64,000 nt of DNA from DSWT01 sp049975385 (GTDB lineage Bacteria > Chloroflexota > Anaerolineae > B4-G1 > SLSP01): contig JBNGDO010000002.1 in assembly GCA_049975385.1 (NCBI GenBank), positions 1-64,000 on the forward strand, read 5' to 3'. The notes beneath the pieces were generated by a model. It saw only the letters and a program-made list of their open reading frames with translations. It did not search any database and was not told the origin of the DNA. Made by a program: the position numbers and the translations under genes. Below, in pieces: positions 1 to 9,624 of the stretch (position 1 is its first letter; every line of letters begins with the position of its first letter).

Positions 1-2
1 GC

Positions 3-98
3 GTGCTCTCGCTGCCGGGGACGCAGCATCCCTACGCCTACGCGCTCAATAATCCACTGCGGTATGTGGATCCCAGCGGGGATCTGGCGATCCCTTGA
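3..98 (+). CDS. C-terminal end of an RHS-repeat protein (partial)
   Basis: The frame starting at position 3 is open from the window edge to a TGA at 96-98. It encodes the hallmark RHS-core sequence YAYALNNPLRYVDPSGD followed by LAIP and stop. In RHS/YD-repeat proteins this core motif precedes a variable C-terminal toxin or tip domain. Here only four residues follow it, so this protein ends without a tip. Only the last 31 codons are visible, so partner genes and full size are unknown. RHS remnants recur at 25.0 and 25.85 kb on the other strand. Confidence 0.75.
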   Translation: MLSLPGTQHPYAYALNNPLRYVDPSGDLAIP

Positions 99-230
99 AG
101 CTGGAGTGATAAAATCCCGACCATTACCCCCGCGATTTCCGCCATCAAGATTTGTACAAAAATGCAGAACATGTATACTGTGGAATTTGTGGAAAAGGAA
201 TGTAGTTCACAACCAGTTTGAGGTGCGCCC

Positions 231-914
231 ATGCGAAACTATGAAAGTTCAAAAAAGATAGCGGCCATCGTTCTGGGCGGTGGTCTGAAAAAGATCGAAG
301 TCCAGGGTCAGATTCGGTACGAACCCGAAGAACAAGCCAAAGCCAGGCTGGATAGAGCCTATGCCCTCTTTATGGAAGGAGAAGCCGATTACATCATATC
401 GACGGGAAAGTTTTCCGTCATGGCCAGTGTTGACCCCGATGTCGTCGGCCCTCACACGGAGGCGGAGGTGGGCAAAAACTACCTTATTGCCAAAGCAAGT
501 GTGCAAGCAGATGGCGTCGATTGTACGAAACCAGAAATAGAAGATTGCATTTTCTGTGAAGACCAATCAGTCGACACGATCAGCAATGCCTGGTATGCCA
601 AAAAGCTTTGCCTCGAACCGCAAGGGATCACGTCCTGCATCGTCGTCACTTCCGATTATCACATCGAACGCTCCAGGGTCATTTTCGAGTGGGTTTTAGG
701 CCCTCGATACACTATCGCGTGTGTGGAAGCGCCGTCACTACTCAGCGATGAGGAAAGAGAGCGCCGGGATCACTTTGAGAAAATGCTGACCGAGCACTTG
801 AAGACGCATTTGATCAGTTCGATTGCCGCAGGCGACGACGATGCCCTACAGCGATTTATGGAAACTGAACACCTGCGTATGTTTTCTGGAATTGCACCGC
901 CCAAACGTGGTTAA
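231..914 (+). CDS. YdcF/SanA-like (DUF218) family protein
   Basis: A 227-residue protein with the DUF218 layout. An N-terminal beta strand and glycine turn (AAIVLGGGL, residues 11-19) is followed by ISTGK near residue 57, then EDQSVDTISNAW near 110-121, which corresponds to the family's E-x-x-S-x-(D/N)T-x-x-NA motif. IVVTSDYHIERS near 138-149 is the conserved (V/T)S-x-x-H-x-x-R-S element. Family members are thought to act in envelope or nucleotide-related functions, but the substrate is not established. There is no signal peptide or membrane segment, unlike many YdcF proteins, so a cytoplasmic location is likely. It stands alone between the RHS tail and the convergent regulator gene. Confidence 0.7.
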   Translation: MRNYESSKKIAAIVLGGGLKKIEVQGQIRYEPEEQAKARLDRAYALFMEGEADYIISTGKFSVMASVDPDVVGPHTEAEVGKNYLIAKASVQADGVDCTKPEIEDCIFCEDQSVDTISNAWYAKKLCLEPQGITSCIVVTSDYHIERSRVIFEWVLGPRYTIACVEAPSLLSDEERERRDHFEKMLTEHLKTHLISSIAAGDDDALQRFMETEHLRMFSGIAPPKRG

Positions 915-988
915 TCTGAGAGTGGCTTTGACACCCCGTTTTGGATGGGTATTGAAAGGTTTACAACATTGGCAAAATGGGGGATATT

Positions 989-3526
989 TTACCCCTCATA
1001 CGCCTGCACAATCTCCCGGTGCAGGCGTATGTCTTCCAAAAACGCGCGCTGCATCTCCGGATCGCTGATTTTCGCGGCGCGCCGGCGTAACGCACGGTGA
1101 GCCGTGGCGAGAACGTCGCCTGCGCGGCGGTCGCGCAGGGTGTGCAACACGTGCCAGCACGTCAGATGGATGCGCAGAAATTCCTCGCTGCCGTCGAGCA
1201 GCAGCGTGTCCAAATCGCGCAGTATTTTTTCGACGTCGCGTAACGCCTGCTTTGCATTGCCCTGTTCGAGCGCGCTGCGGGCCAGCCCGGCGAGTGGGTC
1301 GAGCGCCAGTTGCACTTCACCCAATTCGGTTAGCAAGACGTGCGCTTGCTGGTAGGTCCCCGTCGCTTCGTCCCGCTGCCCCAATCCCCACAAGGCGTGC
1401 CCTACGAAAGTCAGCGCATCACCCTCGACCAGATCATCCTCGGTCTCCTGCGCGAGCTGGAGCGCCTCCTCTGCATGGGCGTGGGCGGCATCATACTGCT
1501 CGAACAGCGAGAAGAGCGCGCTGAGCTGCACCAGCGTGTGCCCCTCGCTGTGCCGGTCGCCGATCTTGCGGCAGAGGCGCAGCGTTTGCTCGTAATACGC
1601 CTGTGCGCGCGCGTAGTCGGCCTGGCAGGTCGCCACGTAGCCCAGGTTGTCCAGCGCCATCCGTTCTCCCTGCCGGTCGCCGATCTTGCGGCAGAGGCTC
1701 AACGCGCGCTCCCCATACTTCATCGCCTGGGTGCAATTCTCCTGCTCCAAGAACAGCACGCTGAGATTGTAAAGCGTGGCCCACTCCCCACGTCGATCGC
1801 CGATTTTGCGGTGGATGTGCAGCGCCTGCCTGAAGTAATCCCGCGCCTCATCCTGCGCTTCCACTGTCATGCCGAGACTGCGCAAGCTGTCGGCCTGAAC
1901 CTGCGGGAAGTCCGCCGAGCGGTCGAGCGCCTGTTGCAGTTGGCGTCTGGCTTCGCGGTAGTCGCCCTGGTAGAAGATCGCGCGTCCCCACGCCAGATAG
2001 CCGGCTGCCTCGTTGTGCACGTCGCGCGCAATCCGTGCCAGCCGGATGGCCTTCTGCGCTTCCGCTATTGCGGCTGGATAGTCACGCGCGCTTTCCGCAT
2101 AGTTCGCGCGACGCAGCGCAATCTCCGCCTCGTGCAGTGGATCATCGAGGGCCTGGGCCAGCTTCTGCAAAGTGTCCAGATCGCACGCCCGTGCCTCACG
2201 GGCACCCATCAAGTCGTAGATGCGCTCGCGCGCGAGCAGCAGCGTGTACCGTTCGAGACTGTAGCCTGGAGTCAACGCCAGCGCCCGGCTGAAATACTCC
2301 ACGGCCTCGACGTTGGCAAACTGCGCCGCAGCGCGCTCTCCGGCGCGCAGCAGATACGTGACCGCACGGTCGGGCCGGTCGGCGCGCTCCCAGTGATGGG
2401 CGAAGACGCCCACATACGTATCGCGCAATTCGCTGCGCATGCTCTCCAGAAACTCGGCCACCCATTGGTGCAGAGTCGCCCGCTCCTGTTTGAGCAGGCT
2501 ATTGTAAGCCGCCTCCTGAATTAGATGATGCTTGAAAACGTATTCCGGTTCCGATCCTGGCTTCTGCTCGTAGATCAGTTCCTCGCGCTCCAACGCGAGC
2601 AAGGCGCTGTCCAGGTCGTAGCGGTGGCGTCCGGCCTTGCCGGCGACGGCATCCAGCACGCGGCGTGGGAAGGCACGCCCCACCACTGACGCCAGTTGCA
2701 GCACCCGTTTGGCGTTCTCCGGCAGCCGGTCGATGCGCGCCATAAGCACGCCGTAGAGGGTATTGGGGATGGCGATCTCGGCGGGTTCGCACGACGTCTC
2801 GCAGCGCCCACGATCTTTGTCCCATACGATCACGCCGTCATCGAGCAATGAGCGGATCAACTCCTCGATATAGAAGGGGTTGCCCTCGGTGTGATTGAGG
2901 ATACGGACCTTGAGTTGTTGGGGCAACTCATCCATACGCAGCAAATGATACAGCAGCCTTTCGCTTTCCTGGATGGAGAGGGGCGTCAACCACAGATCCG
3001 TGTGCTGGCGTCCGGCGCGCCGCGCGGCGAGCTGTTTGACGAGCGTGCTGCCGTGCGCGGTTTCAGGCCGCAGCACGCAGATGAACAACAGCGGCACACG
3101 ATGCGCTATGCCAGGGTGCGTTATCCCTAGCAGGCGCTCCAACAGTTCCAGTGATGTTGGATCGGCCCAGTGCAAGTCCTCGCAGACGATTACCAACGGA
3201 TGCTGCCGGGCTGTGTTCTCGATCAGGCTTTCGATGGCGCGAAATGTGCCGCGCTTGAGTTCCTCGCCTTCCACATCAGATATTTTGGCGGCCATTTTCC
3301 TGTCGAGCGGAAGCCCGAGCAATTGGCTGAGGTAGGGATAGAGTGTTGGCTGTCTTTCAGGATAGCGCGGCTTGACGTCCGCCAGGGCTTGCAATCGCGC
3401 GCGCAGCGCCTCGCGGATGGCTTGTGGCGGCGTATCCACCTTGACATCCAACAGCCCACGCAGAATATCCACCCAGAGCAGATAGCGATTGAGGTCCCGA
3501 AGGAGGGACAGCGGCCTTCGACCCAC
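989..3526 (-). CDS. AAA ATPase/TPR part of a frameshifted cyclase-type regulator
   Basis: This 845-residue frame continues, one frame away, the protein begun at 4467. It carries the later half of an AAA_16-type ATPase (VIVCEDLHWADPTSLELLERL region near residues 112-132, a Walker-B-like CEDLHWAD), a winged-helix-like segment, and many TPR units ending near the C-terminus (repeats containing CRKIGDR at several places). Intact relatives are single proteins with cyclase, AAA and TPR parts. The displayed start is a GTG inside the ATPase domain, so it is unlikely to be a true start. The frame change lies around 3490-3510, where EGRCPSFGTS in the upstream frame should run into NRYLLWVDILRGLL in this one. 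It is either a one-base sequencing or assembly error or a genuine inactivating indel. Confidence 0.7.
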   Translation of the reverse strand: MGRRPLSLLRDLNRYLLWVDILRGLLDVKVDTPPQAIREALRARLQALADVKPRYPERQPTLYPYLSQLLGLPLDRKMAAKISDVEGEELKRGTFRAIESLIENTARQHPLVIVCEDLHWADPTSLELLERLLGITHPGIAHRVPLLFICVLRPETAHGSTLVKQLAARRAGRQHTDLWLTPLSIQESERLLYHLLRMDELPQQLKVRILNHTEGNPFYIEELIRSLLDDGVIVWDKDRGRCETSCEPAEIAIPNTLYGVLMARIDRLPENAKRVLQLASVVGRAFPRRVLDAVAGKAGRHRYDLDSALLALEREELIYEQKPGSEPEYVFKHHLIQEAAYNSLLKQERATLHQWVAEFLESMRSELRDTYVGVFAHHWERADRPDRAVTYLLRAGERAAAQFANVEAVEYFSRALALTPGYSLERYTLLLARERIYDLMGAREARACDLDTLQKLAQALDDPLHEAEIALRRANYAESARDYPAAIAEAQKAIRLARIARDVHNEAAGYLAWGRAIFYQGDYREARRQLQQALDRSADFPQVQADSLRSLGMTVEAQDEARDYFRQALHIHRKIGDRRGEWATLYNLSVLFLEQENCTQAMKYGERALSLCRKIGDRQGERMALDNLGYVATCQADYARAQAYYEQTLRLCRKIGDRHSEGHTLVQLSALFSLFEQYDAAHAHAEEALQLAQETEDDLVEGDALTFVGHALWGLGQRDEATGTYQQAHVLLTELGEVQLALDPLAGLARSALEQGNAKQALRDVEKILRDLDTLLLDGSEEFLRIHLTCWHVLHTLRDRRAGDVLATAHRALRRRAAKISDPEMQRAFLEDIRLHREIVQAYEG

Positions 3527-4467
3527 TGCATATCGACATAACGCCCGGTGACGAGCCGGCGCAGTTCCGCCACCAACCGCGACTTGCCCAACCCTGCCTC
3601 GCCGACAATCGTGACGAGGCCACCTTCGCCGGCCTGCAATCGCGCGATGGCTTGTTGCAAAGCCGCCAACTCAGTCTGGCGGCCCACCAGGGGGGCTTCC
3701 AGGCCAGGGACACCGCGTATCTTCTCGGCGGTCGCTTTGGCGGACAAAGGCCGGTAAACGGCGATGGGACGGCGAACGCCTTTGGCCGTTATCGTGCCCA
3801 GTGGTCGCCATTTGAATTGCGTCCAGGCCAACCGGTAGGTATTTTCACTCACCAGCACCGTTCCTGGCTCGGCGGCCTGCTCCATGCGCGCGGCGATGGT
3901 GATGGCTTCGCCCATGGCTGTTTCTTCCCGTTGCGCCTGCGGCTTACCGACGATGACTTCGCCGGTGTTTACACCGATGCGCAGGCGCATTTCGACGTGC
4001 TCGTGGGTGCGCAACTCGGTCGCGAGTGGTTTGAGCGCCTGCTGCATCGCCAACGTCGCCAGCACGGCCCGCACAGGATCGTCTTCGTGCGTCTCCGTCG
4101 CGCCGAAGAACGCCACCAGGCCATCGCCCCGGAACTGATCCACCGCGCCGCCAAAGCGGTTGATTTCCGCTTCCAGGATGGCGAAGAGACGATTCATCAG
4201 CCCGACCCAGGCTTCGGTGCCGAGCTGTTCCAGCAATTGCGTGGATCCCTTTACGTCGGCGATGACGACGGTGACGAGCTTTCGCTCACTCTGCAACGCC
4301 ATGGTCTGTGTCCCATTGGCCTGCGCTTCGCCGTTTTCCAGCGCCGTCAACTTCTCACGCGCGGCGGCGATCATTGCATCCACGACGGCGTCGCCCAACG
4401 TGCTGTGCTGTGTCTCCAACGCGCGGATGCCCTGTTCAAGCTGTGTGTAGTCAGTCATAGGTATCAT
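3490..4467 (-). CDS. Adenylate/guanylate cyclase domain plus P-loop part of the same frameshifted regulator
   Basis: The ATG at 4467 opens a protein with a short N-terminal helical region. A class III nucleotide cyclase domain follows (ERKLVTVVIADVKGSTQLLE near residues 60-79, FRGDGLVAFFGA near 132-143, and IGVNTGEVIVG near 184-194), and then a P-loop ATPase start (VGRQTEL, then IVGEAGLGKSRLVAELRRL near residue 290). The metal-binding Asp of IADVKG and the Asp of FRGDG are present. The substrate-specifying residues cannot be judged with certainty, and such cyclase-AAA-TPR proteins are often catalytically untested. The frame stays open to 3223, but its sequence loses sense after EGRCPSFGTS near 3500, where the neighbouring frame takes over. 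The whole gene is therefore about 989-4467. Confidence 0.75.
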
Positions 4468-4585
4468 TTTACCATAATTTGATATACTTTATACCCTGGT
4501 CGAAAGTACAGGACAAAATTCGTTCCTGTGAGCAATGTCAAGTTACCGGGTTTCGGTTATAATAAACTCGACACAGAACCGCCCC

Positions 4586-4690
4586 ACACTCTCGTCATTC
4601 GTTAATGAGTAGACGGTAGACGGGAGGTGGGAGGTGGGAGGACGGAGAACTTACACTCTCGTCATTCGTGATTCGCAATTCGTAATTCGT
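4586..4690. repeat. Short-word intergenic element with 17-bp direct repeat
   Basis: The divergent gap between the cyclase gene and the ABC operon contains ACACTCTCGTCATTCGT at 4586-4602 and again at 4653-4669. Between them is a purine run (GGGAGGTGGGAGGTGGGAGG), and afterwards degenerate words CGTGATTCGCAATTCGTAATTCG up to the ribosome-binding site of the ABC ATPase. It belongs to the window's class of word-like intergenic elements. Any promoter for either gene must lie in or beside it. Confidence 0.6.
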
Positions 4691-4702
4691 TAGGGAGGTT
4701 TC

Positions 4703-5620
4703 ATGACTACAGTTCAAGTTTCCCACGTCAGCAAATCTTTCGGCGACGTCAAGGCGGTGCAGGACGTCTCCTTCGAGGTTTATCCAGGCGAGGTGTTTGG
4801 CCTGCTCGGGCCAAACGGGGCGGGCAAGACGACGACGATCCGCATGATGCTGGATATTTTCCGACCCGATCGCGGCGAGATCGCCATCTTCGATGGCAAA
4901 TTGACCGAGGCGAAGAAAAATCGCATCGGCTACATGCCGGAGGATCGTGGATTGTACAAAGACCTGAAATTGGAGCCGACGTTGTTGTTTTTGGCGACGT
5001 TGAAAGGCATCGACGAGGCGACGGCGCGCGCGCGGCTGGAACCCTGGTTGGAGCGTTTCGATCTGGTCGACTTCCGCCAGCAAAAAGTGCAGAACCTTAG
5101 CAAAGGGATGCAGCAGAAGGCGCAGCTCATCGCCACCTTGCTCCACGACCCGGAACTGCTGGTCGTCGATGAGCCGTTTGCGGGGCTTGACCCGGTGAAC
5201 ACGCGCCTGGTGAAGGACATCATCGAGGAGCTGCGACAACAGGGCAAGACGATCATTATGTCGGCCCACCAGATGCACCAGGTGGAGGAATTGTGCAATC
5301 GCATTCTCCTCATCGACCACGGGCGCAACGTCCTCTACGGTGAGGTGAACAAGATCAAGCGCGATTTCGCCGGAAATGCACTGGCGATTGAAGGCCAGGG
5401 CGATTTTGCCAACTTGCCGGGCGTGCTAGAGGCGCGCCAGCACAACAGCACGTGGCACTTGACGCTCGATGTGGGCGTCGATCCCCAGGATGTGTTGCGG
5501 GCCCTGGTGCGCCAGGAGGACGTCAAGCTGGAGCGCTTCGAGATTGCCGAACCATCGCTCGAAGACATCTTCGTCACCGTCGTGCAGCGCGCCGGACATG
5601 AGGAGGCGCCGTATGCGTAA
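4703..5620 (+). CDS. ABC-2 exporter ATP-binding protein (NatA-like)
   Basis: A 305-residue ABC ATPase. Walker A is GPNGAGKTTT near residues 36-45, the signature is the variant LSKGMQQK near 133-140, Walker B with catalytic Glu is LLVVDEPFAGLD near 153-164, and the switch His lies in MSAHQMHQVEE. After the nucleotide-binding domain there is an approximately 80-residue C-terminal extension typical of DrrA/NatA-type subunits. An AGGGAGG ribosome-binding site precedes the ATG. It overlaps the downstream permease by 8 bp. With two ABC-2 permeases following, the unit is an exporter; the NatAB Na+ efflux pumps are the nearest general type, but the substrate is not determinable. Confidence 0.9.
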   Translation: MTTVQVSHVSKSFGDVKAVQDVSFEVYPGEVFGLLGPNGAGKTTTIRMMLDIFRPDRGEIAIFDGKLTEAKKNRIGYMPEDRGLYKDLKLEPTLLFLATLKGIDEATARARLEPWLERFDLVDFRQQKVQNLSKGMQQKAQLIATLLHDPELLVVDEPFAGLDPVNTRLVKDIIEELRQQGKTIIMSAHQMHQVEELCNRILLIDHGRNVLYGEVNKIKRDFAGNALAIEGQGDFANLPGVLEARQHNSTWHLTLDVGVDPQDVLRALVRQEDVKLERFEIAEPSLEDIFVTVVQRAGHEEAPYA

Positions 5621-6827
5621 CTTCTGGCTGATCGCCAAACACGAGTATCTGAAGATCGTCCGGAAGAAGTCGTTTCTGGTGGGAACGCTGTGGGTGCCGG
5701 CGATGATCACCATCGTGCTGGTGGTGAGTATCCTGGCATCGCTCGGTCAGCGCGGTAAGCTGCCGTTGGGCTACGTGGATCACACAGGCCTCCTCAGCGA
5801 GGCTGTGACGCTGTCACCGGACGCGGATGGCAAAGCGCCGTTGACGATGCGGGCCTTTTCTGATGAGGCTACTGCGCGTAAAGCCTTGATGGATGAAGCC
5901 ATTCAGGCATACTATGTCATCCCCGCAGATTACGAGCAATCTGGGCGCGTGCAGCTCTTTTACCTCGACCAGCGCCCTGCCGAAGTGGCGCAGCAAGACT
6001 TCCGCGCTTTCTTGCGCGCCAATTTACTCGCTGACTATCCTGCCGATATCCGGCAGCGGATGATAGAAGGTTCTGCGATTACCTTTCGATCCAGCGACGG
6101 ATCCCAGGAACTCGAAAGCAGCAATGTGATGGCGTTCGTTATCCCGTTCGCGGGAGCATTCTTTTTCGTCTTTGCTGTGATGAACTCCGGTAGCTATATG
6201 CTCCAGGCTATCACGGACGAGAAGGAGAACCGTACTATTGAGGTGCTGGCAACCTCGGTACGCCCCGGAGAACTCATCGGTGGCAAGGCACTTGGTTTGA
6301 TGAGCGTGGGCTTGACGCAGTTAAGCATCTGGCTCCTGGCCGGGGTGCTTGCGTTGTTCATTGCCTCATTCTTTGTACCGGAGGTGCAAGGAGTGCACAT
6401 CCCCTGGACGCTCCTCGGGGTCATTGCCCTCTTCTTCTTGCCAGCTTACGCTTTGATTGCTGGGTTGATGACAGCCGTGGGTGGCATCGTCTCCGATCTA
6501 CGCCAGGGCCAGCAAATCACGGGTATCCTGAACCTCTTCTTCATGCTACCTTTTTTCTTCGTAGCACTGATTATGGCAAAACCGAATAGTCCGGTAATCG
6601 TAGCGCTGACATTGTTCCCCACGACGGCTTTTGTCACCATCACTATGCGATGGGCGATGACGACGGTGCCGCTGTGGCAGTTAGCCGCGAGTTGGGTGTT
6701 GGTGGTCGCTTCGGCAGGGGCGAGTGTGTGGCTCGCGACGCGTATCTTCCGCATCGGGATGCTGCATTACGGGCAAACGTTGCGTGTCAAAACCATCCTT
6801 GCCCGCCTGCGTGCTGAGCGATCCTGA
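5613..6827 (+). CDS. ABC-2 type permease, first copy
   Basis: I chose the ATG at 5613 (MRNFWLIAKHEYLKI), preceded by GAGGAGG and overlapping the ATPase stop, rather than upstream in-frame codons. The 404-residue protein has one N-terminal membrane segment (residues ~22-44), a large extracytoplasmic loop of about 140 residues, and then a cluster of about five membrane segments. ITDEKENRTIEVLATSVRP near residues 202-220 is the ABC-2/NatB coupling-helix motif. It presumably pairs with the second permease to form a heterodimer driven by the upstream ATPase. Confidence 0.85.
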   Translation: MRNFWLIAKHEYLKIVRKKSFLVGTLWVPAMITIVLVVSILASLGQRGKLPLGYVDHTGLLSEAVTLSPDADGKAPLTMRAFSDEATARKALMDEAIQAYYVIPADYEQSGRVQLFYLDQRPAEVAQQDFRAFLRANLLADYPADIRQRMIEGSAITFRSSDGSQELESSNVMAFVIPFAGAFFFVFAVMNSGSYMLQAITDEKENRTIEVLATSVRPGELIGGKALGLMSVGLTQLSIWLLAGVLALFIASFFVPEVQGVHIPWTLLGVIALFFLPAYALIAGLMTAVGGIVSDLRQGQQITGILNLFFMLPFFFVALIMAKPNSPVIVALTLFPTTAFVTITMRWAMTTVPLWQLAASWVLVVASAGASVWLATRIFRIGMLHYGQTLRVKTILARLRAERS

Positions 6828-6839
6828 AAGGGGTAGAGG

Positions 6840-8096
6840 ATGCGTAATATTTGGTTAGTCATCAAACATGAGATTCGCAATACGCTTGGAAAGCCTTCGT
6901 TTTGGATCACTACGTTCCTGCTGCCCGCGGTCATTTTGATCTTCACCTTCGGGACGCAGTTCCTCAGCCAGCGCGCGTTCGAGGAGGAAGCGGATGTGCT
7001 AGCTAGTGCGGAGCAAGGTGATACGCTGGCGATTGGATACGTGGATCATGCGGGCTTGATTGCCCAATTGCCTCCCGGCATCCCAGAAACGTTCGTGCGG
7101 GCGTTCCCCGATGAAGCCAGCGCGCACGCGGCCTTGGAGGAAGGCGAATTGCGGGAATACTACGTGATTCCAGCGGATTACATCGCCACCGGCGACCTCG
7201 TTGTGGTGGAGAGAGAGTTTGCGCCTTTCGGCAACATTGGGAGCGCGGATGTCTTCCAATACATTGTCAGTTTTAATCTGGTGGGAGATGCAACGGTAGC
7301 CAGACGGATTGCCAATCCCATTACTGACCTCGAGATCAATGCATTGGAAGCCACGGGCACGACTGCCGATGCTGATTTCGGGACGCGCTTCATCATCGGA
7401 TACGGCGTGCTCTTCATCTTCTACTTTGTGCTCACGATGAGCAGCAGCTTTATGCTACGCAGTGTCTCACGGGAGAAGGAAAACCTCACCGTGGAAGTGC
7501 TGCTGGTGAGTTTGCGACCCCGCGACCTGATGTTGGGGAAGGTGCTCGGTTTGGGATTGGTGGGCTTGCTCCAGATGGGCATCTGGCTCGGCGGTAGTCT
7601 CTTGACGATGCAGCATGGCAGTTCGATGTTGGAAACGTTCGGCGTGATGTTCGGCCAAATCACGCTGCCATCGGGCTTTCTGGTGTGGGGATTGCTCTAC
7701 TTCCTACTCGGCTACATCCTGTACGCTTCGGTGCTCGGGGCCATCGGGGCGCTGGCGCCGAATGCCCGCGAATCCGGGCAATTCACTTTCATCACGATGG
7801 TGCCGATGATGATCCCGCTGTTGCTCAGTAACGCCTTTGTCGAAACACCAAATGGCGTGTTAGCCACGGCTCTCAGCCTCTTCCCCTTGACCGCACCCAC
7901 GGCGATGCTACCGCGTCTGGCAGCGGGCGGTGTGCCACTGTGGCAGCCAGTGATTGGCCTGGCGATCCTGGCCGTGACGACGTACCTCTTCGTGTTGCTC
8001 GCGGCACGCTTCTTCCGCGCGGATACACTGCTCTCCAGTGCAAGTATGAGTTGGCAGCGTGTGATGGAGGAATTCAGGAAAGGGAGTAGGGAGTAA
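6840..8096 (+). CDS. ABC-2 type permease, second copy
   Basis: A 418-residue paralogue of the upstream permease, 12 bp downstream with its ATG inside GTAGAGGATG. It has the same architecture: an N-terminal membrane segment, a long external loop containing DEASAHAALEEGELREYYVIP (compare DEATARKALMDEAIQAYYVIP-type sequence in the first copy), the SREKENLTVEVLLVSLRP coupling motif, and five C-terminal membrane segments. Shared loop sequence supports a tandem duplication. Its last codons (KGSRE and stop) lie in a word-like intergenic element beginning near 8085. Confidence 0.85.
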   Translation: MRNIWLVIKHEIRNTLGKPSFWITTFLLPAVILIFTFGTQFLSQRAFEEEADVLASAEQGDTLAIGYVDHAGLIAQLPPGIPETFVRAFPDEASAHAALEEGELREYYVIPADYIATGDLVVVEREFAPFGNIGSADVFQYIVSFNLVGDATVARRIANPITDLEINALEATGTTADADFGTRFIIGYGVLFIFYFVLTMSSSFMLRSVSREKENLTVEVLLVSLRPRDLMLGKVLGLGLVGLLQMGIWLGGSLLTMQHGSSMLETFGVMFGQITLPSGFLVWGLLYFLLGYILYASVLGAIGALAPNARESGQFTFITMVPMMIPLLLSNAFVETPNGVLATALSLFPLTAPTAMLPRLAAGGVPLWQPVIGLAILAVTTYLFVLLAARFFRADTLLSSASMSWQRVMEEFRKGSRE

Positions 8097-8200
8097 GGAG
8101 TACGGCGTACGGGGTAACTGGTAATCGGTGATTGGTAACTGGCAAGAAATTGCATAGTCTCCCCGATTACTCATTACTCGTTACCCATCTCTCCTTACTT
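8085..8200. repeat. Imperfect long hairpin element between convergent genes
   Basis: GTAAGGAGTACGG, GGGTAACTGG and GTAATCGGTGATTGG on the left are matched in inverse order on the right by CCGATTACTC, CGTTACCCA and CTCCTTAC. The arms therefore pair imperfectly over about 100 bp. It lies between the end of the ABC permease and the end of the AlbA-type gene and could terminate transcription from both sides. There is no long T-run, so it is not a canonical intrinsic terminator. Confidence 0.65.
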
Positions 8201-9610
8201 CAAAATGTAATACGTTCCGCGCTTCTTCCCGATTTTGAGGAGGACACCGCGTTCAACCAAATCTACCAGATCCAAGCGCAGCGTCTCGGCGGTCACGTCG
8301 GGGCAGAGTTTCTGGTACTCACGGTTGGTGATGCGCTCGTTCTTTTGCAGGTAGGCAAGCACTTTCGCCTGACGCTCGTTCATCGTCAGATCGACGGCAA
8401 CGGGCATGACGGGTTGGCGCTTATGGACGTTCTCGAAGACGACGGTGAACGCATAGTCCAGCGCGCGGAACTGTGGCGGCGGATGCCCGGCGTTCACCAT
8501 ATCCTGGATCATCAGGTCGACGCCTAGCCCCAGTTCTTCGATGTAGCCCCAATGGAACAGACCATTGACAATGCGCGGGTTGCGCGAGAAGTGCTCATCC
8601 ACGATGTTATCGATGGTGATGAAGCCGGGTAGCCCCCCAGGGCTGGAAATCTCCAGCCGGTCGGCGAACATGCGCACCTCGATGGCACGGCCGCGCAAGC
8701 GATAGTCGCGGTGCGCCACGGCGTTCACCAGCGCCTCGCGGATGGCGGTGGGTGGGTACTGCCACTGCTCTTTGCGCTCCAGGCCGCGCACGACCGCGCC
8801 TACGCGTATTTCATCCTGTAGGATGTCCCACGCACGCTGGATGATGTGCGCCAGTGCGCCCTTGAACTCCACGCGCCGCCCATAGCCTGGATCGCCTTCT
8901 TCTCTGTGAGCTTGCGTGCCGTCGAACCGCACGAACGTCAGTCCGCTGCGAGGGATGAATGCCTGTGGGTTCTTGCCGAAGAGGAGGATGCCCGCCACAG
9001 TTGGCACGCCAGCTCCTGGCGTGTCTCCGGGAAGCAGCCAGCCCATCTCCACGAGCAGATCATCGAGCGGGCGGCTCAACGGGCGTCCCTGGCGCTTTTC
9101 CCACATCTCGACGAATTCGCGCAGCGTGTCTTCGTCGAGATCGTCGCGCGTTGCACCAGGAACCGACTCGGCTTCGTATTCCCCTGTGGAGCGACTGGCG
9201 AGGATTTTCTGCAACTGCGCGCCGGAAAGTGCGCGGTTTTCCGCCCCCGCGCGCACCAGCACTCGGCCATCTTTCAAGGTGTGTAGTTCGGTGCTGCGCT
9301 GTACGCGCCCTACGAAGACGAATGCTCCGCCGGTTTCGATTTGCTCCCAATGCACGGGTATCGGTGGACGGCAGAGTCGCTGGGCCTGTTGGATGATTTC
9401 ATCGAACTCTTCGGGGTAGAGGGCCCCGGTGGGGGTGCCGGCGGCAGGCGTGCTGCCACCTGCGACGCCGCTGTCCTCAGCAACGCCAATATAGAGCGTG
9501 CCGCCGTCGGCATTGGCAAATGCTACTAGCGTCTCGGCCAGTAGCAGCGCATCCGTTGTCGGCAGCAGTGCGGTCAATTGACTGGAGCGAGGCCGAATTT
9601 TGTCGCGCAT
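8195..9610 (-). CDS. AlbA_2-domain ATP-binding transcriptional regulator
   Basis: A 471-residue protein of the RecG-like/AlbA_2 (Schlafen AlbA) regulator family. The N-terminal AlbA_2 domain has AFANADGGTLYIGVAEDSG near residues 32-50. The central histidine-kinase-like ATPase fold has TAIREALVNAVAHRDY near 288-303 and a G-box-like EISSPGGLPG near 320-329. A C-terminal winged helix begins near residue 400 (NERQAKVLAYLQKNERITNREYQ region). Family members are annotated as ATP-dependent helicases by error; the helicase motors are absent. Presumed role: DNA-binding regulator with an ATP-sensing domain. Targets are unknown. Confidence 0.85.
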   Translation of the reverse strand: MRDKIRPRSSQLTALLPTTDALLLAETLVAFANADGGTLYIGVAEDSGVAGGSTPAAGTPTGALYPEEFDEIIQQAQRLCRPPIPVHWEQIETGGAFVFVGRVQRSTELHTLKDGRVLVRAGAENRALSGAQLQKILASRSTGEYEAESVPGATRDDLDEDTLREFVEMWEKRQGRPLSRPLDDLLVEMGWLLPGDTPGAGVPTVAGILLFGKNPQAFIPRSGLTFVRFDGTQAHREEGDPGYGRRVEFKGALAHIIQRAWDILQDEIRVGAVVRGLERKEQWQYPPTAIREALVNAVAHRDYRLRGRAIEVRMFADRLEISSPGGLPGFITIDNIVDEHFSRNPRIVNGLFHWGYIEELGLGVDLMIQDMVNAGHPPPQFRALDYAFTVVFENVHKRQPVMPVAVDLTMNERQAKVLAYLQKNERITNREYQKLCPDVTAETLRLDLVDLVERGVLLKIGKKRGTYYILK

Positions 9611-9624
9611 ATCAAGTTCCTTTG

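Noticed and set aside
3223..3489. Downstream tail of the cyclase reading frame as real protein
   Set aside because: The residues after EGRCPSFGTS are compositionally odd and the coherent ATPase sequence continues in the neighbouring frame, so this tail is a frameshift artefact.
8195..9610. RecG helicase
   Set aside because: Helicase motor motifs are absent; the AlbA_2 and ATPase-like domains define a regulator.
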